Assembly: GCF_016545825.1 (NCBI RefSeq)
Contig: NC_052616.1
Coordinates: 10,602,001 to 10,666,000, forward strand
Source of the DNA: Eucalyptus grandis
Lineage: Eukaryota; Streptophyta; Magnoliopsida; Myrtales; Myrtaceae
DNA length: 64,000 nt
Reading direction: 5' to 3'
The notes below the pieces were generated by a model. That model saw only the letters and a program-made list of their open reading frames with translations. It did not search any database and had not been told where the DNA came from. The position numbers and the translations under genes are program-made. Position 1 is the first letter of the stretch. Each line of letters begins with the position of its first letter. Below, piece after piece: positions 1 to 12,300 of this stretch.

Positions 1-2138
1 CGCTCGAATGCCAGAAAACCCTGCCTCCGTTGCTAGAGTCTTGAACTCTCTCTCGGTCCTCTCTTTTCTACCTTGAAACATGCTCGTGATGAACACGTAC
101 AATTGAAACAGGCTTGCAGAAGAAAGATTAGCTCCAGGTGTTTATAAAATCACCAGATCAACCGCCATTACTTTCCCGCAGTCAGGCAAAGTGTCGTAGC
201 AGTTCTTCAGTATCTTGATACAGAGTTCGCCGCTCCATGTATGAAGCATTCACTGTCATCAGTTACCGAGTTAGTGCTCATAACGTGCAAAGAACTGAAA
301 TTTACACTAGAACTCTGATGATAATGAAAAAAGCATTCTTCTAGCTCCTTGTTTCTGCAAACTTCCTGTAGCATCTAAGACTAACCTCCATGAAAATGGC
401 ATCTCTTTTAGGAATACTCACAAACATCTCCTGCAATGTTCTCAATACCAGTAGCAAGTCGTAGTCTGCATCAGATTTCGAAATTAATCAATTTATGAAT
501 TACTAAACTGTCATGTGTCTCAAACAATGATGCTTTAGTTTCTTTATTGTGATTAAAAGGAAGTAGGAAGGAATGTCTCTGTTGGTTTGCATTATGTCCT
601 TGACCATAATTTACATAGATGCAATACTAGTTAAGAAACTGCATCACTGTTCCCAAATGAAAATTCAACTTAGGGTTGGTTTTTTTTTTTTTTTTGAACA
701 GAACTTAGGGTTGGTTGAGATAGCAAAAAATTATTGAATAGTTTATGGCAGAAATGCTATCTGTTTCTCCCAACACAATCGCATTTGTGGAAGGAGGTCT
801 ATATGATAAAAAAACCGCTAGAGATACCTTTAAAAGTTTATGCAGGTGCTACATAAAACCTTCGGGACTTCATAGGAAGTCTGGACCGTTTTGACTTTTC
901 TAACAATGTCAACGGCCGATAAGTCTGTATGAGAATTCTCCCTCGCTTCCGTACCTGGATAAGAAGGCGACTTCTCAATAACCGATGCCAGGTCGAAATT
1001 GATCCCCTTAACGTGAGGGTATTTGGAAATGAGCATGCTAAAAATGGAACCATCACCATGTCTACATCAACCTGGGAGTCGAGCCCTTCAAAACCTTTGT
1101 AGGCATCCAAGATCGTCGACATGAACAGCTCGTTGTATTCTTTCATGGAGTCCTTGAAAAACTCAGAAAATCTGGCATTCTTCCCTGAGTATGAGAATGC
1201 ATTCACACCAGAACCTGTTCCCACAAGAGCCTAAACTGTCGTGAACTGTACTTCCCGGATGCGAAAATGATGCAGAGAAAGCATGATTCATAAACGATGC
1301 ATCACACTCTGACATATATGAAAATGGTTTATCTCAGTATGAAACATCTTCGATCCCAAATACCGAAATTTGAAGTTTCAGATTGAAACTACAATTCTAC
1401 AGCAAAGAGCCGTAGCAACAGCCTTGTAACTCGGCGTCTCATACCACAGGACACGAGATGTCTAAACTATGAAGACGACACAGAGTACATGTCTATACCT
1501 TTTAGAAACATGGAATTTGGGAGAAATAAAATTCATATGAAAATGAATCAAAAGCATAAACATAATTCCATAGAGCAAATCTGTCAGGCTTAGTCCTATT
1601 TAAGGTGGACGAACATAAACTCAAGGTGAGAATCTAACTTTCAAAAAAGCAGCTTTCATATTATCTACGGAGAACCTAGTAATTTCTTCTCTTGTATGGA
1701 AAGAACAATACACATATCAATCATGACCTTGTCCTGAACCATCAGCACCAGACCACTCGATGAACCACCTTCCCCGTTCCTCAAGAAATATTTGCGGCCA
1801 GGGGTGCCAAACCATAGACCCTGCAGCCCCCCTCACCCTGGTGATCTTTTCCAAGAGAGACTGAGAATCGCGTGGCTTGCGAGGAGGCTAAGCATTTTGT
1901 CCAGCGTGTCGTGTGCGTCCGGGTTGTTCTTGACGGGAATCTTGGAAGCGATCTGCGAAGGAGAGAGCATGGTGTCCGGGCCTTCTCTCTCCAGTATCTC
2001 GAGCACGCCCAGCTCGACCGTCGCTTTCAGGACCATGGGCACGATCGATGAAGTCGCTAGTTGCATGGCATGCAGTGCGATCGATGACGATTCATCTTCG
2101 TTGCTGCTGCTGCTGGCCATCATCTTGTGTTTGTTGAT
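1..2138 (-). pseudogene. COMT-like O-methyltransferase pseudogene (copy A, 3' end cut by window edge)
   Basis: This is a decayed copy of the plant SAM-dependent O-methyltransferase that is intact at 4398-6827. Exon 1 matches from about 2123 down to 1740, but the ancestral start codon at 2138-2136 reads ATC instead of ATG, and a frameshift occurs near 1835. Exon 2 (about 1224-945) lacks its first part and shifts frame just after the SAM-motif start (VDV), so two frames are needed to read it. Exon 3 (about 450-385) has lost two bases. Exon 4 opens with TGA where the intact gene has Trp (252-250) and has a second stop at 144-142. The copy runs off the left edge. The homology and the lesions are visible directly; loss of function is a firm inference. 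Confidence 0.88.
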
Positions 2139-2389
2139 GGAGTTTATTGACTATTCAGCTCAAGTCAAAAAAAAAAAAAAATTGCAGCTAATTTCAGGGG
2201 AGATCAAAATGACGGGTTGATGTTGTAACGTTGTGTTAAGGTGGCGTTTTGCAGTCTTTCTAATGGGTACGCTGTTGTTGTTGGTCAACATGTGCTCAAT
2301 TGTTGTGTTTTTTTCTTGATCAAGTGGTGAGGGATTTAACTGGCTTTGTTTGACGAAGAGTTCTAAATCGTTGTGGGGATCTTATGAAG

Positions 2390-3060
2390 TACCGATACTC
2401 TCTGAAAACCTTTGAAACTTATTAGATACTTTGATATATGTTCGACACTCGGTCAACACATGTCATAAAATCTGACATATGGTAGACACTCTTTGATACT
2501 CGAGTCCGGAATTTCAATATGCAAGTTTAGAATTTCAACATGCACAAGATCAGTTTTAAAATTTTTTAATAAATGAGAGGTTAAAATTTAAATATGAAAA
2601 GAAATAAAAATAAAAAAATGGGGAAAAAAGGAAAACCTAGTTTTCTATTCTCTTTCGATTTTCACTTCTTGTGACACACAATTCACCCTCAAGTTTATTT
2701 TCTCTTCTTTTTTTACACTCTAACACATAAGTCTAGAATGTGGAATGTTTGTTTTTTTCCTCCAAGTTTTATGGATTATTGAAATGGAATTGAATTTATC
2801 AACTTGAAATAATGAATGATATTAACAAATAGTGAATTAATTTAGTGTAAATTCATTTTAGGTTCTTTTTATTATTATTTATTTGTGAATTTGAATTAAT
2901 TTAATTTAATTACATAATCATAAAAAATATCAATTTATTATATAACGTGTCCCAACATGTCGAAATTTCTCTTTTATTTATTTATTTATTTAGAAATAAC
3001 ATGTTAGCGTGTCATGTCGTATCGTGTGTTAGTGTTGGTACTCTTAGGTGAGGTCTGACT
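2390..3060. repeat. Probable non-autonomous transposable element
   Basis: An AT-rich block begins near 2393 with gtaccgatact and ends near 3044 with the imperfect inverted counterpart of that motif (agtgttggtac). The left part repeats variants of 'gacactc' and 'caacatgt', and the right part repeats 'cgtgt/tcgt'. No ORF is present. Inverted ends and internal low-complexity repeats fit a DNA element, but a clean target duplication was not found. Confidence 0.4.
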
Positions 3061-3112
3061 TGGTTTTCTAGAATAAGAATATTTGTGCTTCCAATTTCAG
3101 GTAAAAGCGTTT

Positions 3113-3791
3113 GGGGAATATGACACAAATGGCCTTTGACTTTTGGCCAGATGTGTAATATTGTTTGTTGAACTTTTAATTTATTCAAATGTGATTCTAG
3201 AATTTTAACTTAATATATTATTTTATTCCCAAATTTTTAATTTGTTCAATGTCATCCTTGAACTTTTATATGTTTATTATAATTTCAAAAATTTTGTTAC
3301 ATGTTCAAAATTTAGTCCATAAATTATATGAAAATATTTGATGTTGCCCTTCTATTAATTCAAATTAATAGAATTTGCTGATTTTACTTTCAATTCGGTA
3401 CGTTTGAATGGTGAACCAAAAAAAAAAGAAATCTTACACGTGGATTATTCATATAACATATTCAATTCCAATTATAATATAACAATTCTTTTAACTCGTT
3501 CAATTTGGAAAAATAATTGATGACATTGATTATTATGTCCTAATTTGAGTTGAATATTATACGTGAATAAATGCCATTTTTTTTTTTTTTGTCTATTGTT
3601 GGGATTGGAAGTTAAATTAGTAAATTCTAGTAACTTGAATCAATTAAATGATAACATTGGATATTTTTGTATAGTATATGAACTAAATTGAACATTTATC
3701 ATAAGTTCAATGATCATAGAATAAGTTTAAAATTTAAGGATGACATTACACATTAGGCCCAAATTCAAAGAGCATTTGTATGGTTATTCCA
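3113..3791. repeat. Long-TIR MITE/MULE-like element
   Basis: The left end (from about 3113, ggggaatatgacacaaat) is mirrored by the right end (to about 3791), where the reverse complement reads ggaataaccatacaaat. Further inside, both arms read 'aatgtgtaat' followed by a poly-T-rich 'tttaattt' stretch. The arms are imperfect inverted repeats of more than 100 bases. No coding capacity is seen, and no convincing target duplication was found. Confidence 0.5.
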
Positions 3792-3888
3792 AAAATCTCC
3801 GAGATGACTATCTGCATGTTTCTTTTTCTAATTTAGGCATTTACTCAGGCATGCATAACTGGGTGGATAGCTTAATATATTGCCTGCA

Positions 3889-6800
3889 GTATAAATTTTA
3901 TTGAAATAATGCCGTCAGTGATCGTTTTATTGAAAATTCAACTGTCCCTTTACTTCTTCTGGGTTGTTTCGAAAGGACCATCTCACTTTTTAAAATGGAT
4001 CAATAATTCACCGTTTGTCTGTGCGCCGTTTTGAGGACAGAATTTGTTGAGCATTCCTCTCTACTTTGTTAAAACTTCGATGACTTGAAAAAATTATTAT
4101 TTAAAGAAAAAAGTATAGGACAATTTAAAAAATAAAAAGATTAGAGAGATGGTTTTGAATTTTGGGCAAAGTTGATAGATCACTGATGATATTATCCCAC
4201 TTTTATTAGGCAAAATACGTTCTGCAAACAGCGGTTTACATAATGTCCTCTCTCTCTCTCTCTCTCTCTGAGGAAATTTGAAAGGGCGTCACTTAGCAGC
4301 TAATCTCTCTATTGTACATGATCAAGCATAAATAATTTGTTGAGCATTCCTCTCTAACGATGAGCTGGGCAAGCACTGGCCAGTGTGAAGCATCCAGTCA
4401 GCAAGATTTGGCATTCTTGTATAGCTCAACAAGGGAGAAATTATGAGCAGAATACGCCACTCGGATGCTGCAGAATCCCGCCTCCTTTGCTAGAGTCTCA
4501 AACTCTTTCTCGGTTCTCTCTTTTCCCATCGGATTCATGCCCCGCATGAACACGTATATTTGAAACAGGCTTCCAGCAGCAAGATTGGCTTCAGGCACTT
4601 CCGGAATCACCAGATCGACTGCCATCACTTTCCCATCGCATGGCAACGCATTATAGCAGTTCTTCAGGATCTTGATACAGTGTTCATCATCAAACATGTG
4701 AAGTACCCACTGTCATATATGACCAGTGTTAGTGCTTAATTTGCGTTTGCACAAATGCACAGAAGTCTACAAAATTGACCTTGAAGCTAACCAGAATCAG
4801 ATGATGGCAAATAAGAAATTCTTCTAGCTACTTATTCTGCAATCCTGCTGAAGCAATATGAAGTTGTTGGTTTGTCTAGACTAACCTTAATGAAAATTGC
4901 ATCTCCTTTTGGTATGCTTTCAAACATATCTCCAGCAATGTACTCGATACCTGCATACTCCATCAAACTCCAAAATTAATCAATTTATAATTCAGCGAAC
5001 TATCTTGTGTCTCAAGTAATGATGTAATGATGCTTTGGGTCCTTCATTGTGATTAAAATGAAGTAGGAAGGACACTTTGGTTTACTGTAATATGCCATTG
5101 CCCTTAATTCCCATTATACATTATTGTTGGCAAATGTGCATTTGAAAATTACACTTAGGGTTGCTAGAGACTTGCGTAGCAAACCAGAACTTGGTGACTA
5201 GTTTATGGTAGAAATATCCCTTAAAAAAGGATTAACGAGGCAATTTGGTTCTTAACCAATGACATGCAGGCCCTCGTCAAAGGGATTGCCATCTTTCTTG
5301 CCATAATAACAAATTCGCGGAAGGAGTGATGGGAGAAAAAAAGAGCTGCTAGGCAGGCCTTCTCTATACATTTCAAAAATCAGACAGATTCTACATTAGC
5401 ATTTCGATCAGGACATGGTTTGACTTTGCTAATAATGTCATCAGTAGATAAGTCCGTATGAGAAATTTCCCTCTCTTCCATACCTGGATAAGAAGGCGAC
5501 TTCTTGATAACCGATTCCAGATCGAAGCTGATTGCCTTAATTCGAGGGTACTTGGAAATGATCATGCTAAGAATGGAACCATCGCCACCTCCTACATCAA
5601 CCAGTGAGCTGAGCCCTTCAAAACCCTTGTACTTATCAAAGATTTTTGACATGAACAATTTGTTGTATTCTTTCATCGAGTTCTTGAAAATCTCAGAGAA
5701 TCTTGCATCCTTCCCCATGTACGATGGTGCGGTCATACCATGCGCCCTTTCAAATGGAACTCCTCCTTCCAGAACTGCATCTTTTAAGTGAAACCTGCTC
5801 AAGGAATTTTATGGAAATTTGAATACCAACAAAAGCCCCCCAAAAATGAAAAAAAGAAAATGCTTGCCTTTTACCTACTGAATTACTTTTGAGAATTACA
5901 CTTTCAGTATACAAAATAATGGAGATAAAGCATGATTCACAGACGATGCATCAAAATCATAGTAATGAATATGGGATATTTTGGTATAGATTCTTTACAT
6001 CCTAAACAAAGAACTTATGACATTGAGATTGAAAGTACGTTAATGCGGTCTAAGGCCAAGAATGACGGTGACGACTTAGTAACTCAACATAGTGCAGAAA
6101 AGGCAGTAACTTAATAGGATATCATACAATTTCACGCTAGGAAATGATTCAAATACATGTCTTTTCCATTCAGACCGAATGAATTTGAAATAACTCAACA
6201 TCCTTACGAACAAAGAGCATGAACAAACCGTGAAGCAAATTTGTGAGTGCTAATACTTTGTCATACTCATAGTAAAGTTGGAGTATTAAAATCAGGAGGT
6301 AAAACTTTCTAAAAAGAATCAGCTTTGATGACAATCAGACTCATCATCTATCAAAATCCTACTAATTCTTCTGTTTTCCAAGGGAAAAAGAATCATTACC
6401 AGAAATCAATCATGACCCTGTCCTGAACCATGAGCATCAGATCACTCAACGACCCCTCTTCTCGGTTCCTCAAGAAGTACTCGGCCACAGGTGCCAAGCC
6501 ATAGACTCTGCAACCCCCATCACCCGGGCCATCTTTTCCCAAAGAGACGCTGAGAATCGAGTGGGTAGCGAGGAGGCTAAGCATCTTATCGAGCATGTCG
6601 CGCGCCTCCGGGTTGTTCCTGGCGGGAATCTTGGAAGCTATCTGGGAAGGAGAGAGCATGGCGCCGGGGCCTTCTCTCTCCAAGATCTCGAGCACCCCAA
6701 GTTCGACCGTTGCCTTCAGGACCATGGGCAGGACCGATGAAGTCGCCAGTTGCATAGCGTAGAGGGGGACCGATGAGGCCGATGATTCACCTTCCTTGCT

Positions 6801-7965
6801 GTTGGATATCATCTCGTGTTTGTCCATGGAGTCTCTTGACTGTCTAGCCCGAGTTGACGTTGATGAAACGAGAAACTTCAGAAGCTGATTTCAGGGGAGA
6901 ACAAATTCTGATGTTGGGTTTCTGTCGTAATGGATGCTGCTGCAAGATCTTGCACCGTTTTCATGGGGCTCGATGTTGCTGTTGCTGGTCGAGACGGGGT
7001 TAGAATTGGTTTTTGCCTTTGCCGTCTGGTTTGACTAGGTGAGGGGGTAAAGAGTCCTAAACCGTTTCGGAGTTTGACTCGTTGACCGACGACTTTTCTC
7101 AACGGCTGCTTACATGGTTTTGGTTCCAGAAACGGTAAAACCTTGCTGCTTTCCAGTGAAAGAGTCCATTTTTGGCATCTCCATGTTTTCATTCTCCAAA
7201 GTCTAACATCTCAGTTTAAGAAATAAAGATATAACAAAAATATGTAGATAGCGCGATTTATCTTTTTTTTTTTTTCCTGTTTTATCTTGTCTAGTATGGT
7301 GAATATTAAAGTTTTTAATGTTCTTATATACATCTTCCAAAAATAGTTAACGTGTCTCGATCCATGTTTGACAAAGACGGTTTACATCTCCGCTTTGTCA
7401 TCTCGAGAAAAATGTTTAGGATATAACACTGACTAGCGAAATGAAGTAAACTACTTTCGTAGTTTTTCTCCATGACTAGAACACCTCAAGTATATTGGCT
7501 GGGCTATTAAGCTCCGCAAATGTGAGCTTGTGATTAAATGGATCTGCCAAGATCCTCTTACTAATATCAACTCTTTATGTAACTATTCCTTGGGTCAAAA
7601 GTGAAGTAGGCTGTTTCCAATTCATCTTTCTCATTAGGGCAACCGATCCACAAATGTGCAATAAAAGGGTCACAATGAAGAGAATGTCTCGCCTAGGATA
7701 TCTCATGTTTCCATTTCCTCTTTGCCATTCACGAATGCTCTCTCTTTAGGTGCAAGCCCTAGGTAATAATATATGGACGACTCGAATGTCGTTTTACTTT
7801 TCAGAATCTTCTCCCTCTAAACTTATATGAGCAACGCAAGGGATACTTGGATCGATTTACGTGTAATATCGATTAAGAAGGTGATGTGACAAGCTCCTAA
7901 GTTGTGGCGCTTGCTCATTTGACACCCAATCCGAGTTGACCACATGATTTTTTACATCTCCATGT
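3889..7965 (-). repeat. Tandem duplication unit carrying O-methyltransferase copy B
   Basis: The 3' flank (3889-4350), the gene and the 5' flank (to about 7965) all align by eye with 8233-13549. Shared markers include 'ataaattttattgaaat' at the low-coordinate end and 'cacatgat...acatc' at the high-coordinate end. The copied unit therefore includes promoter and downstream DNA, which indicates segmental tandem duplication rather than retroposition; the introns are retained as well. Confidence 0.8.
4398..6827 (-). CDS. COMT-like SAM-dependent O-methyltransferase (intact copy B)
   Basis: A four-exon gene: 6827-6400, 5794-5484, 4950-4886 and 4709-4398, all with GT-AG introns and preserved phase, giving 371 aa. 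The N-terminal dimerisation domain (about 20-140) is followed by a Rossmann methyltransferase domain. The SAM-binding glycine motif LVDVGGGDGS lies at about 207-216 and the acidic residue after the second strand is D234. The catalytic His is H272 in WVLHMFDDEHC. Relative to alfalfa COMT (His269, Glu297, Glu329), the second acid is Asp300 and the third is Glu332, a His/Asp/Glu set like that of isoflavone-type O-methyltransferases. The enzyme should transfer a methyl group from SAM to a phenolic hydroxyl in the cytosol; the substrate cannot be told from sequence. Start: first ATG, matching the start of copy C. It is the only unbroken member of the three-copy cluster. Confidence 0.9.
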
Positions 7966-8010
7966 TTCCTTTTCTAATTCATCATCTACTTAAGCGTAAC
8001 AAGGTAAATT
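7193..8010. other. 5' flank of O-methyltransferase B (duplicated promoter region)
   Basis: No gene is seen. About 7500-7965 is recognisably the same sequence as 13090-13549 upstream of copy C, including 'aatggatctgccaa', 'catgtttccatttcct' and 'tgctctctctttag'. It is therefore the ancestral promoter-proximal region of this O-methyltransferase lineage. Confidence 0.55.
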
Positions 8011-8232
8011 GCATTTATTTATTTATTTATTTTTTGGTGATTGAGGACTCCGCCACATGCCCTTGTGCTTGAACAGCACCTAAGGACCGGATCCTTATAC
8101 CTCGGGAAAAACTAGCACAACAACCCACCACCATGGCCCCTCACTTAAATCGCTAGCAATGCAGGGTTTCGAACTCTCGACCTTAGCGACGAGAAAGGGA
8201 TTCTCAACCAATTGCACTACTTACGGATGGGT
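8011..8232 (-). mobile_element. tRNA-derived SINE, copy 1
   Basis: Read on the minus strand, the element starts with acccatcc. It then shows a pol III A-box-like stretch (tagtgcaattggttgag) and a B box (agagttcgaaaccc), followed by a roughly 150-base body and a 3' tail of (aaat)n. The same start, boxes and 'gggttgttg' body motif occur in the SINE at 57327-57551, so the two belong to one family. It sits exactly between the two O-methyltransferase duplication units. Confidence 0.75.
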
Positions 8233-8750
8233 ACAAATATAAATTTTATTGAAATTATGCTGTCAATGATCGCTCTAATGAAAATTCAATTCTCCCTCTA
8301 CTTTTTTTTTTTCTTTTTGTTATATCAAAATGATCCTTGTGCTTTTTAAAATGGGTTATTAGTTCACCATTTGCTTGTGCGTGGTTTCAAGGACGAAATT
8401 TGAAGACTTGGTCTAACATCACAAATTTGCTGGCTTGAAAATTTTATTTTATTTCTAAAGAAAAAGAATAATGACAATTAAAAAATGAAAAAAAAATTAC
8501 ATACGGTTTTGAATTTTGGGCAAAGTAGATGGATTATTGATGGTATTGTCCCATTTTTATTAGGTAAAATACGTTCTGTAAATAGCAGTTTACATAATAT
8601 CGTCTCTCTCTATCTCTATGAGAAAATTCAAGGGTGGTGTCGCTTGGCAGCTAATCACTTTAGTATACATGATCAAGCACACAATCTTTGTTAAGCATTC
8701 CTCTCTACTGATGAGAGCATGCAATTAGCAAGAATTGCCTTCATAAAGCT

Positions 8751-9315
8751 GTCAATGATAAGGCTTTATCATTCCCTAAGGTCCCGGACAACCCCCGTAA
8801 TAGAAGATTACAATTTAGCTGGGGCATCCACCCCTCCATCTTTGATTGATTATACTTACTATTGCCCCCCCTCTTTCTTCCTCGGCTTGAAGGTTGGTGA
8901 AGCTGTCCTTTGCTACATTGCTGCCCATCTCGCTATAGCTGGTTGATGCTTCTAATGGATCTCTCCCGAATCTCTCCTAATGATGTGGCTTAGGTTCCCA
9001 TCTTGGTGTCTCTCCTGCTCTTCTCCTCTGTGTCTTTTCCTTGAGCAGGCCACAGTGTTGTGCTCTTTGCCCTTGCCTCCTTTGTTGGCTGCTGTTTTGG
9101 CCTTCTTTTGCTGCTGCTTTTTTCTACAATGTATCTCTCTTGCAGCTCTTCCCTCCCCTTTTCTCTCCCCCTAGCCTTGGTCCCCTTCCACTCGTTTGGA
9201 TTTTCTATCCTTCTGAGTGTGAGCTGGTGCCGGACCCTCCCCCTTGCTATAAAGCTGTATAGCTTTTTGTGCTTAAGTCTATATATCTCTTACCTTTTAC
9301 TAAAAAAAAAAAAAA
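8751..9315 (+). mobile_element. LINE-like 3' end with poly(A), inserted in O-methyltransferase copy C
   Basis: Compared with copy B, the DNA between 'cataaagct' (ending 8750) and 'caaggga' (from 9316) is extra. It ends in a run of 14 A's (9302-9315), preceded by 'tagctttttgtgcttaagtc' and a T-rich, CT-rich 3' untranslated-like region. That is the look of a 5'-truncated plant LINE tail on the plus strand. No target-site duplication is visible, and no reverse transcriptase is left. The insertion removes the last ten or so codons of copy C. The first 100 bases could belong to a different inserted piece. Confidence 0.6.
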
Positions 9316-12300
9316 CAAGGGACAAATTATGAGCGGAATACGCCACTTGAATGCTGCAAAATCTGCCCTCTTTCGCTAGAGTCTCAAACTCTTTCTCAGT
9401 TCTCTCTTTCCCCATCGGATTCATATTCCACATGAACACGTACAATTGGAACAGGCTCCAGGCAGCAAGATTGGCTTCAGGCGCATCTGGAATCACCAGA
9501 CCGACCAACATTACCTTCCCGTCTGGCAAGGCGTTGTAGCAGTTCTTGAGGATCTTGATACAGTGTTCATAATCAAACATGTGAAGTACCCACTATCATA
9601 TAACACCAGTGTTAGCACTTAAGATGTATTTGCATAAATGCACAGAAATCTACAAAATCGACCTAGAACTTGAGAAGTCAACGAGAATTTGTGGATAATG
9701 ACAAATGAACCATTCTTCTAGCTACTTGTTCTACAATCTTCCTGAAGCAATATGGAACTGTTGGGTTCTCTAGACTAACCTTAATGAAAATCGCATCTCC
9801 TTTTGGAATACTTTCAAACATATCTCCCGCAATGTACTCGATACCTGTACCAAATCGTAGTGTCCATCAAGATCCAAGCAATCAATTTGCAAATCACTGG
9901 ACTATCATGTGTCTTAAGTGCTGATGCTTAGGCTCTTCATTGTGATTAAAATGAAGGAAGATGGATTTTCTTTTTGGTATTCTGTAGTACGCCACTGCCC
10001 ATAATTGACATCAATGCAATCCTAATGAAGAAACTTCACTATTGTTGGCAAATGAAAGTTTCGCTTAGGATTGCTAGAGACTCATGTAGCAAGCGAGTGT
10101 GGAAGAAGTATCCCATAAGAGATTGATAAGGCAATTTGGTTCTTAAACAATGACATCAGGCACTCATTAAAGGGACTACAATCCCTCTTGCCGTAATGAC
10201 CTATTCATGGAAGGACGTTTATGTCATAAAAAGAGCTGCAAAAATTCACACAGATTCCACATTAGCATTTCGAACAGGACACAACACTGGTTGACTTTGC
10301 TAACAATGTCAACCGTTGCAAAGTCTGTATGCGAATTCTCCTCCCCTTCCATACCTGAATAAGAAGGTGACTTCTCGATGATCGACGCCAGGTCAAAGTT
10401 GATTGCCTTAATGTGAGGGTACTTGGAAACGATCTTGCTAAGAATGGAACCATCACCACCTCCTACATCAACCAGTGAGCTGAGCCCTTCAAAACCTTTG
10501 TATGCATCAAAGATTTTCGACATGAACAATTTGTTGTATTCTTTCATTGAGTTCTTGAAAATCTCAGAGAATCTCGCATCCTTCCTTAAGTATGAGACTG
10601 CGTTCATCCCGTGTGCCCTTTCAAATGGAACTCCTCCTTCCAGAACAGCATCTTATAAGTGGAACCTGATCAAAGAATTTTATGGAAACTTCAATACCAA
10701 CAAAAACCCCCCAAACAGGAAAAAGAAAATGCTCGCCTTTTACCTACAAAGTTACTTTTGAGAATTACACTTTCAGTATTCAAATTGATGGAGATAAAGT
10801 GTGATTCACAAATGATGCATCAAAATCACAGTTATGAATATGAAATATTTTAGTACAAAAAATCTTTAAATCCTAAACAAAGAACTTATAAAGATTAAGA
10901 TCGAAAGTACGTTAATGCGGTTTAAAGACCAAGAATGATGGCGACAATGTAGTAACTCAACGTAGTGCACAAAAGGCAAATACCTTTTCACAGGATACGA
11001 TACAACAGTCTACCACTATAAAAATGATTTATATACGAGTCTTCTGCATTCAGTCTGAATGAACTTGGGATAACTCGACCTTGTAAGATATCAAATAGCA
11101 TGAAGAGACCGTGAAGAAGATTCGTTACTCTAGTACTTTATCCAAATAATAGTGAAGGTGGAGATGTAAAATTAGAGTCTGAAATTTGATGCAACTTTCA
11201 AGGTCCAACTAATTCTTCATTTTTAAAGGGAAAAGGAATCATTACCAGAAATCAATCGTGCCCCTGTCCTGAACCATGAACATCAGGTCACTCAATGACC
11301 CGTCTTCTCAATTCCTCAAGAAGTACTCGGCCACAGGTGCCAAACCATAGTCTGCAAACCCCATCACCTAGGCCATCTTTTCCTGAAGAGACGCCGAGAA
11401 TCGAGTGGCTAGCGAGTAGGCTAAGCATCTTATCAAGCACGTCATGCGCGACTGGGTTGTTCCTAACGGGAACCTTGGAAGCGATATGCGAAGGGAAAGC
11501 AACTATTTGGTTCAATTTTGGAGAAATAATTTTAAAAAAATACGAACATCTTTAAAGTAGAAAGATTTTTGGAAATGTTAACCGTTTAACAAATTATAAT
11601 ATTAATAACATTGAAAAGTAACTTTATCATAAATATCATTTGACAAAACCCATATTTATAAAAGGCTTTTATTATTTATTATTATTTTTAGTTTGAAATT
11701 CAAATTCAGCCACCAGATGGTTAAATCTGGCCATCTAAGGTTGCAACCTTAGGCAACACCGCTTGAGGGCGTGACCTCAAGCGATGTCGTTGTCTAAGGT
11801 TATAGAGGCCAAATTTGATTGCAACCTTAGGTGATGTTGCCTAGATCACGTGAACCTAAATGATGTTGCTTGAGGTCACAGAGGCCAAATCAGGTGAGGT
11901 GAGGTCGCAACCTTAGGCAGTGTTGCTTGGTTCCTGAGCATCAAGCGATGCTGCCTGAGTCGCGGGTCGTACAACCCCATACAGTGATCACCAAGGACAC
12001 ATGACCCTCAAGCAGTTGTGGCGACTGTTGAGAAAGCTCAACTCTTAGGTGGCAAATCAAGGAAGACCAAGATGAATGGGGAAGAAGGTACATAGTGACG
12101 CATATGAACAGTAGATTTGCGTTTCCAAAACGTCAAAAGCTCAAAATTAGTCTAGATCTACATTGGGTTTTTAACATTCCCAATGCTGACATTTGGCTAA
12201 GCGCCTAATATTTTTCTCAATGGGCTTTGGGAGACCAAACAGGGCCAGCATGGCACCTGGGCCTTCTCTCTCCAAGATATCAAGCACAGCCAGTTCGACA

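Noticed and set aside
1792..2220. Plus-strand ORF of 142 codons
   Set aside because: It is antisense to exon 1 of the O-methyltransferase pseudogene; the real homology is on the minus strand.
5504..5791. Plus-strand ORF over O-methyltransferase exon 2
   Set aside because: Antisense shadow of a confirmed exon. A similar shadow occurs over exon 2 of copy C at 10423-10761, as expected.
6878..7192. Minus-strand ORF just upstream of the live O-methyltransferase
   Set aside because: The equivalent region upstream of copy C does not keep the frame, so it is leader or promoter DNA.
8980..9332. Overlapping Leu/Phe/Cys-rich ORFs
   Set aside because: They lie in the CT-rich 3' region of a retroelement; the composition alone explains the open frames.
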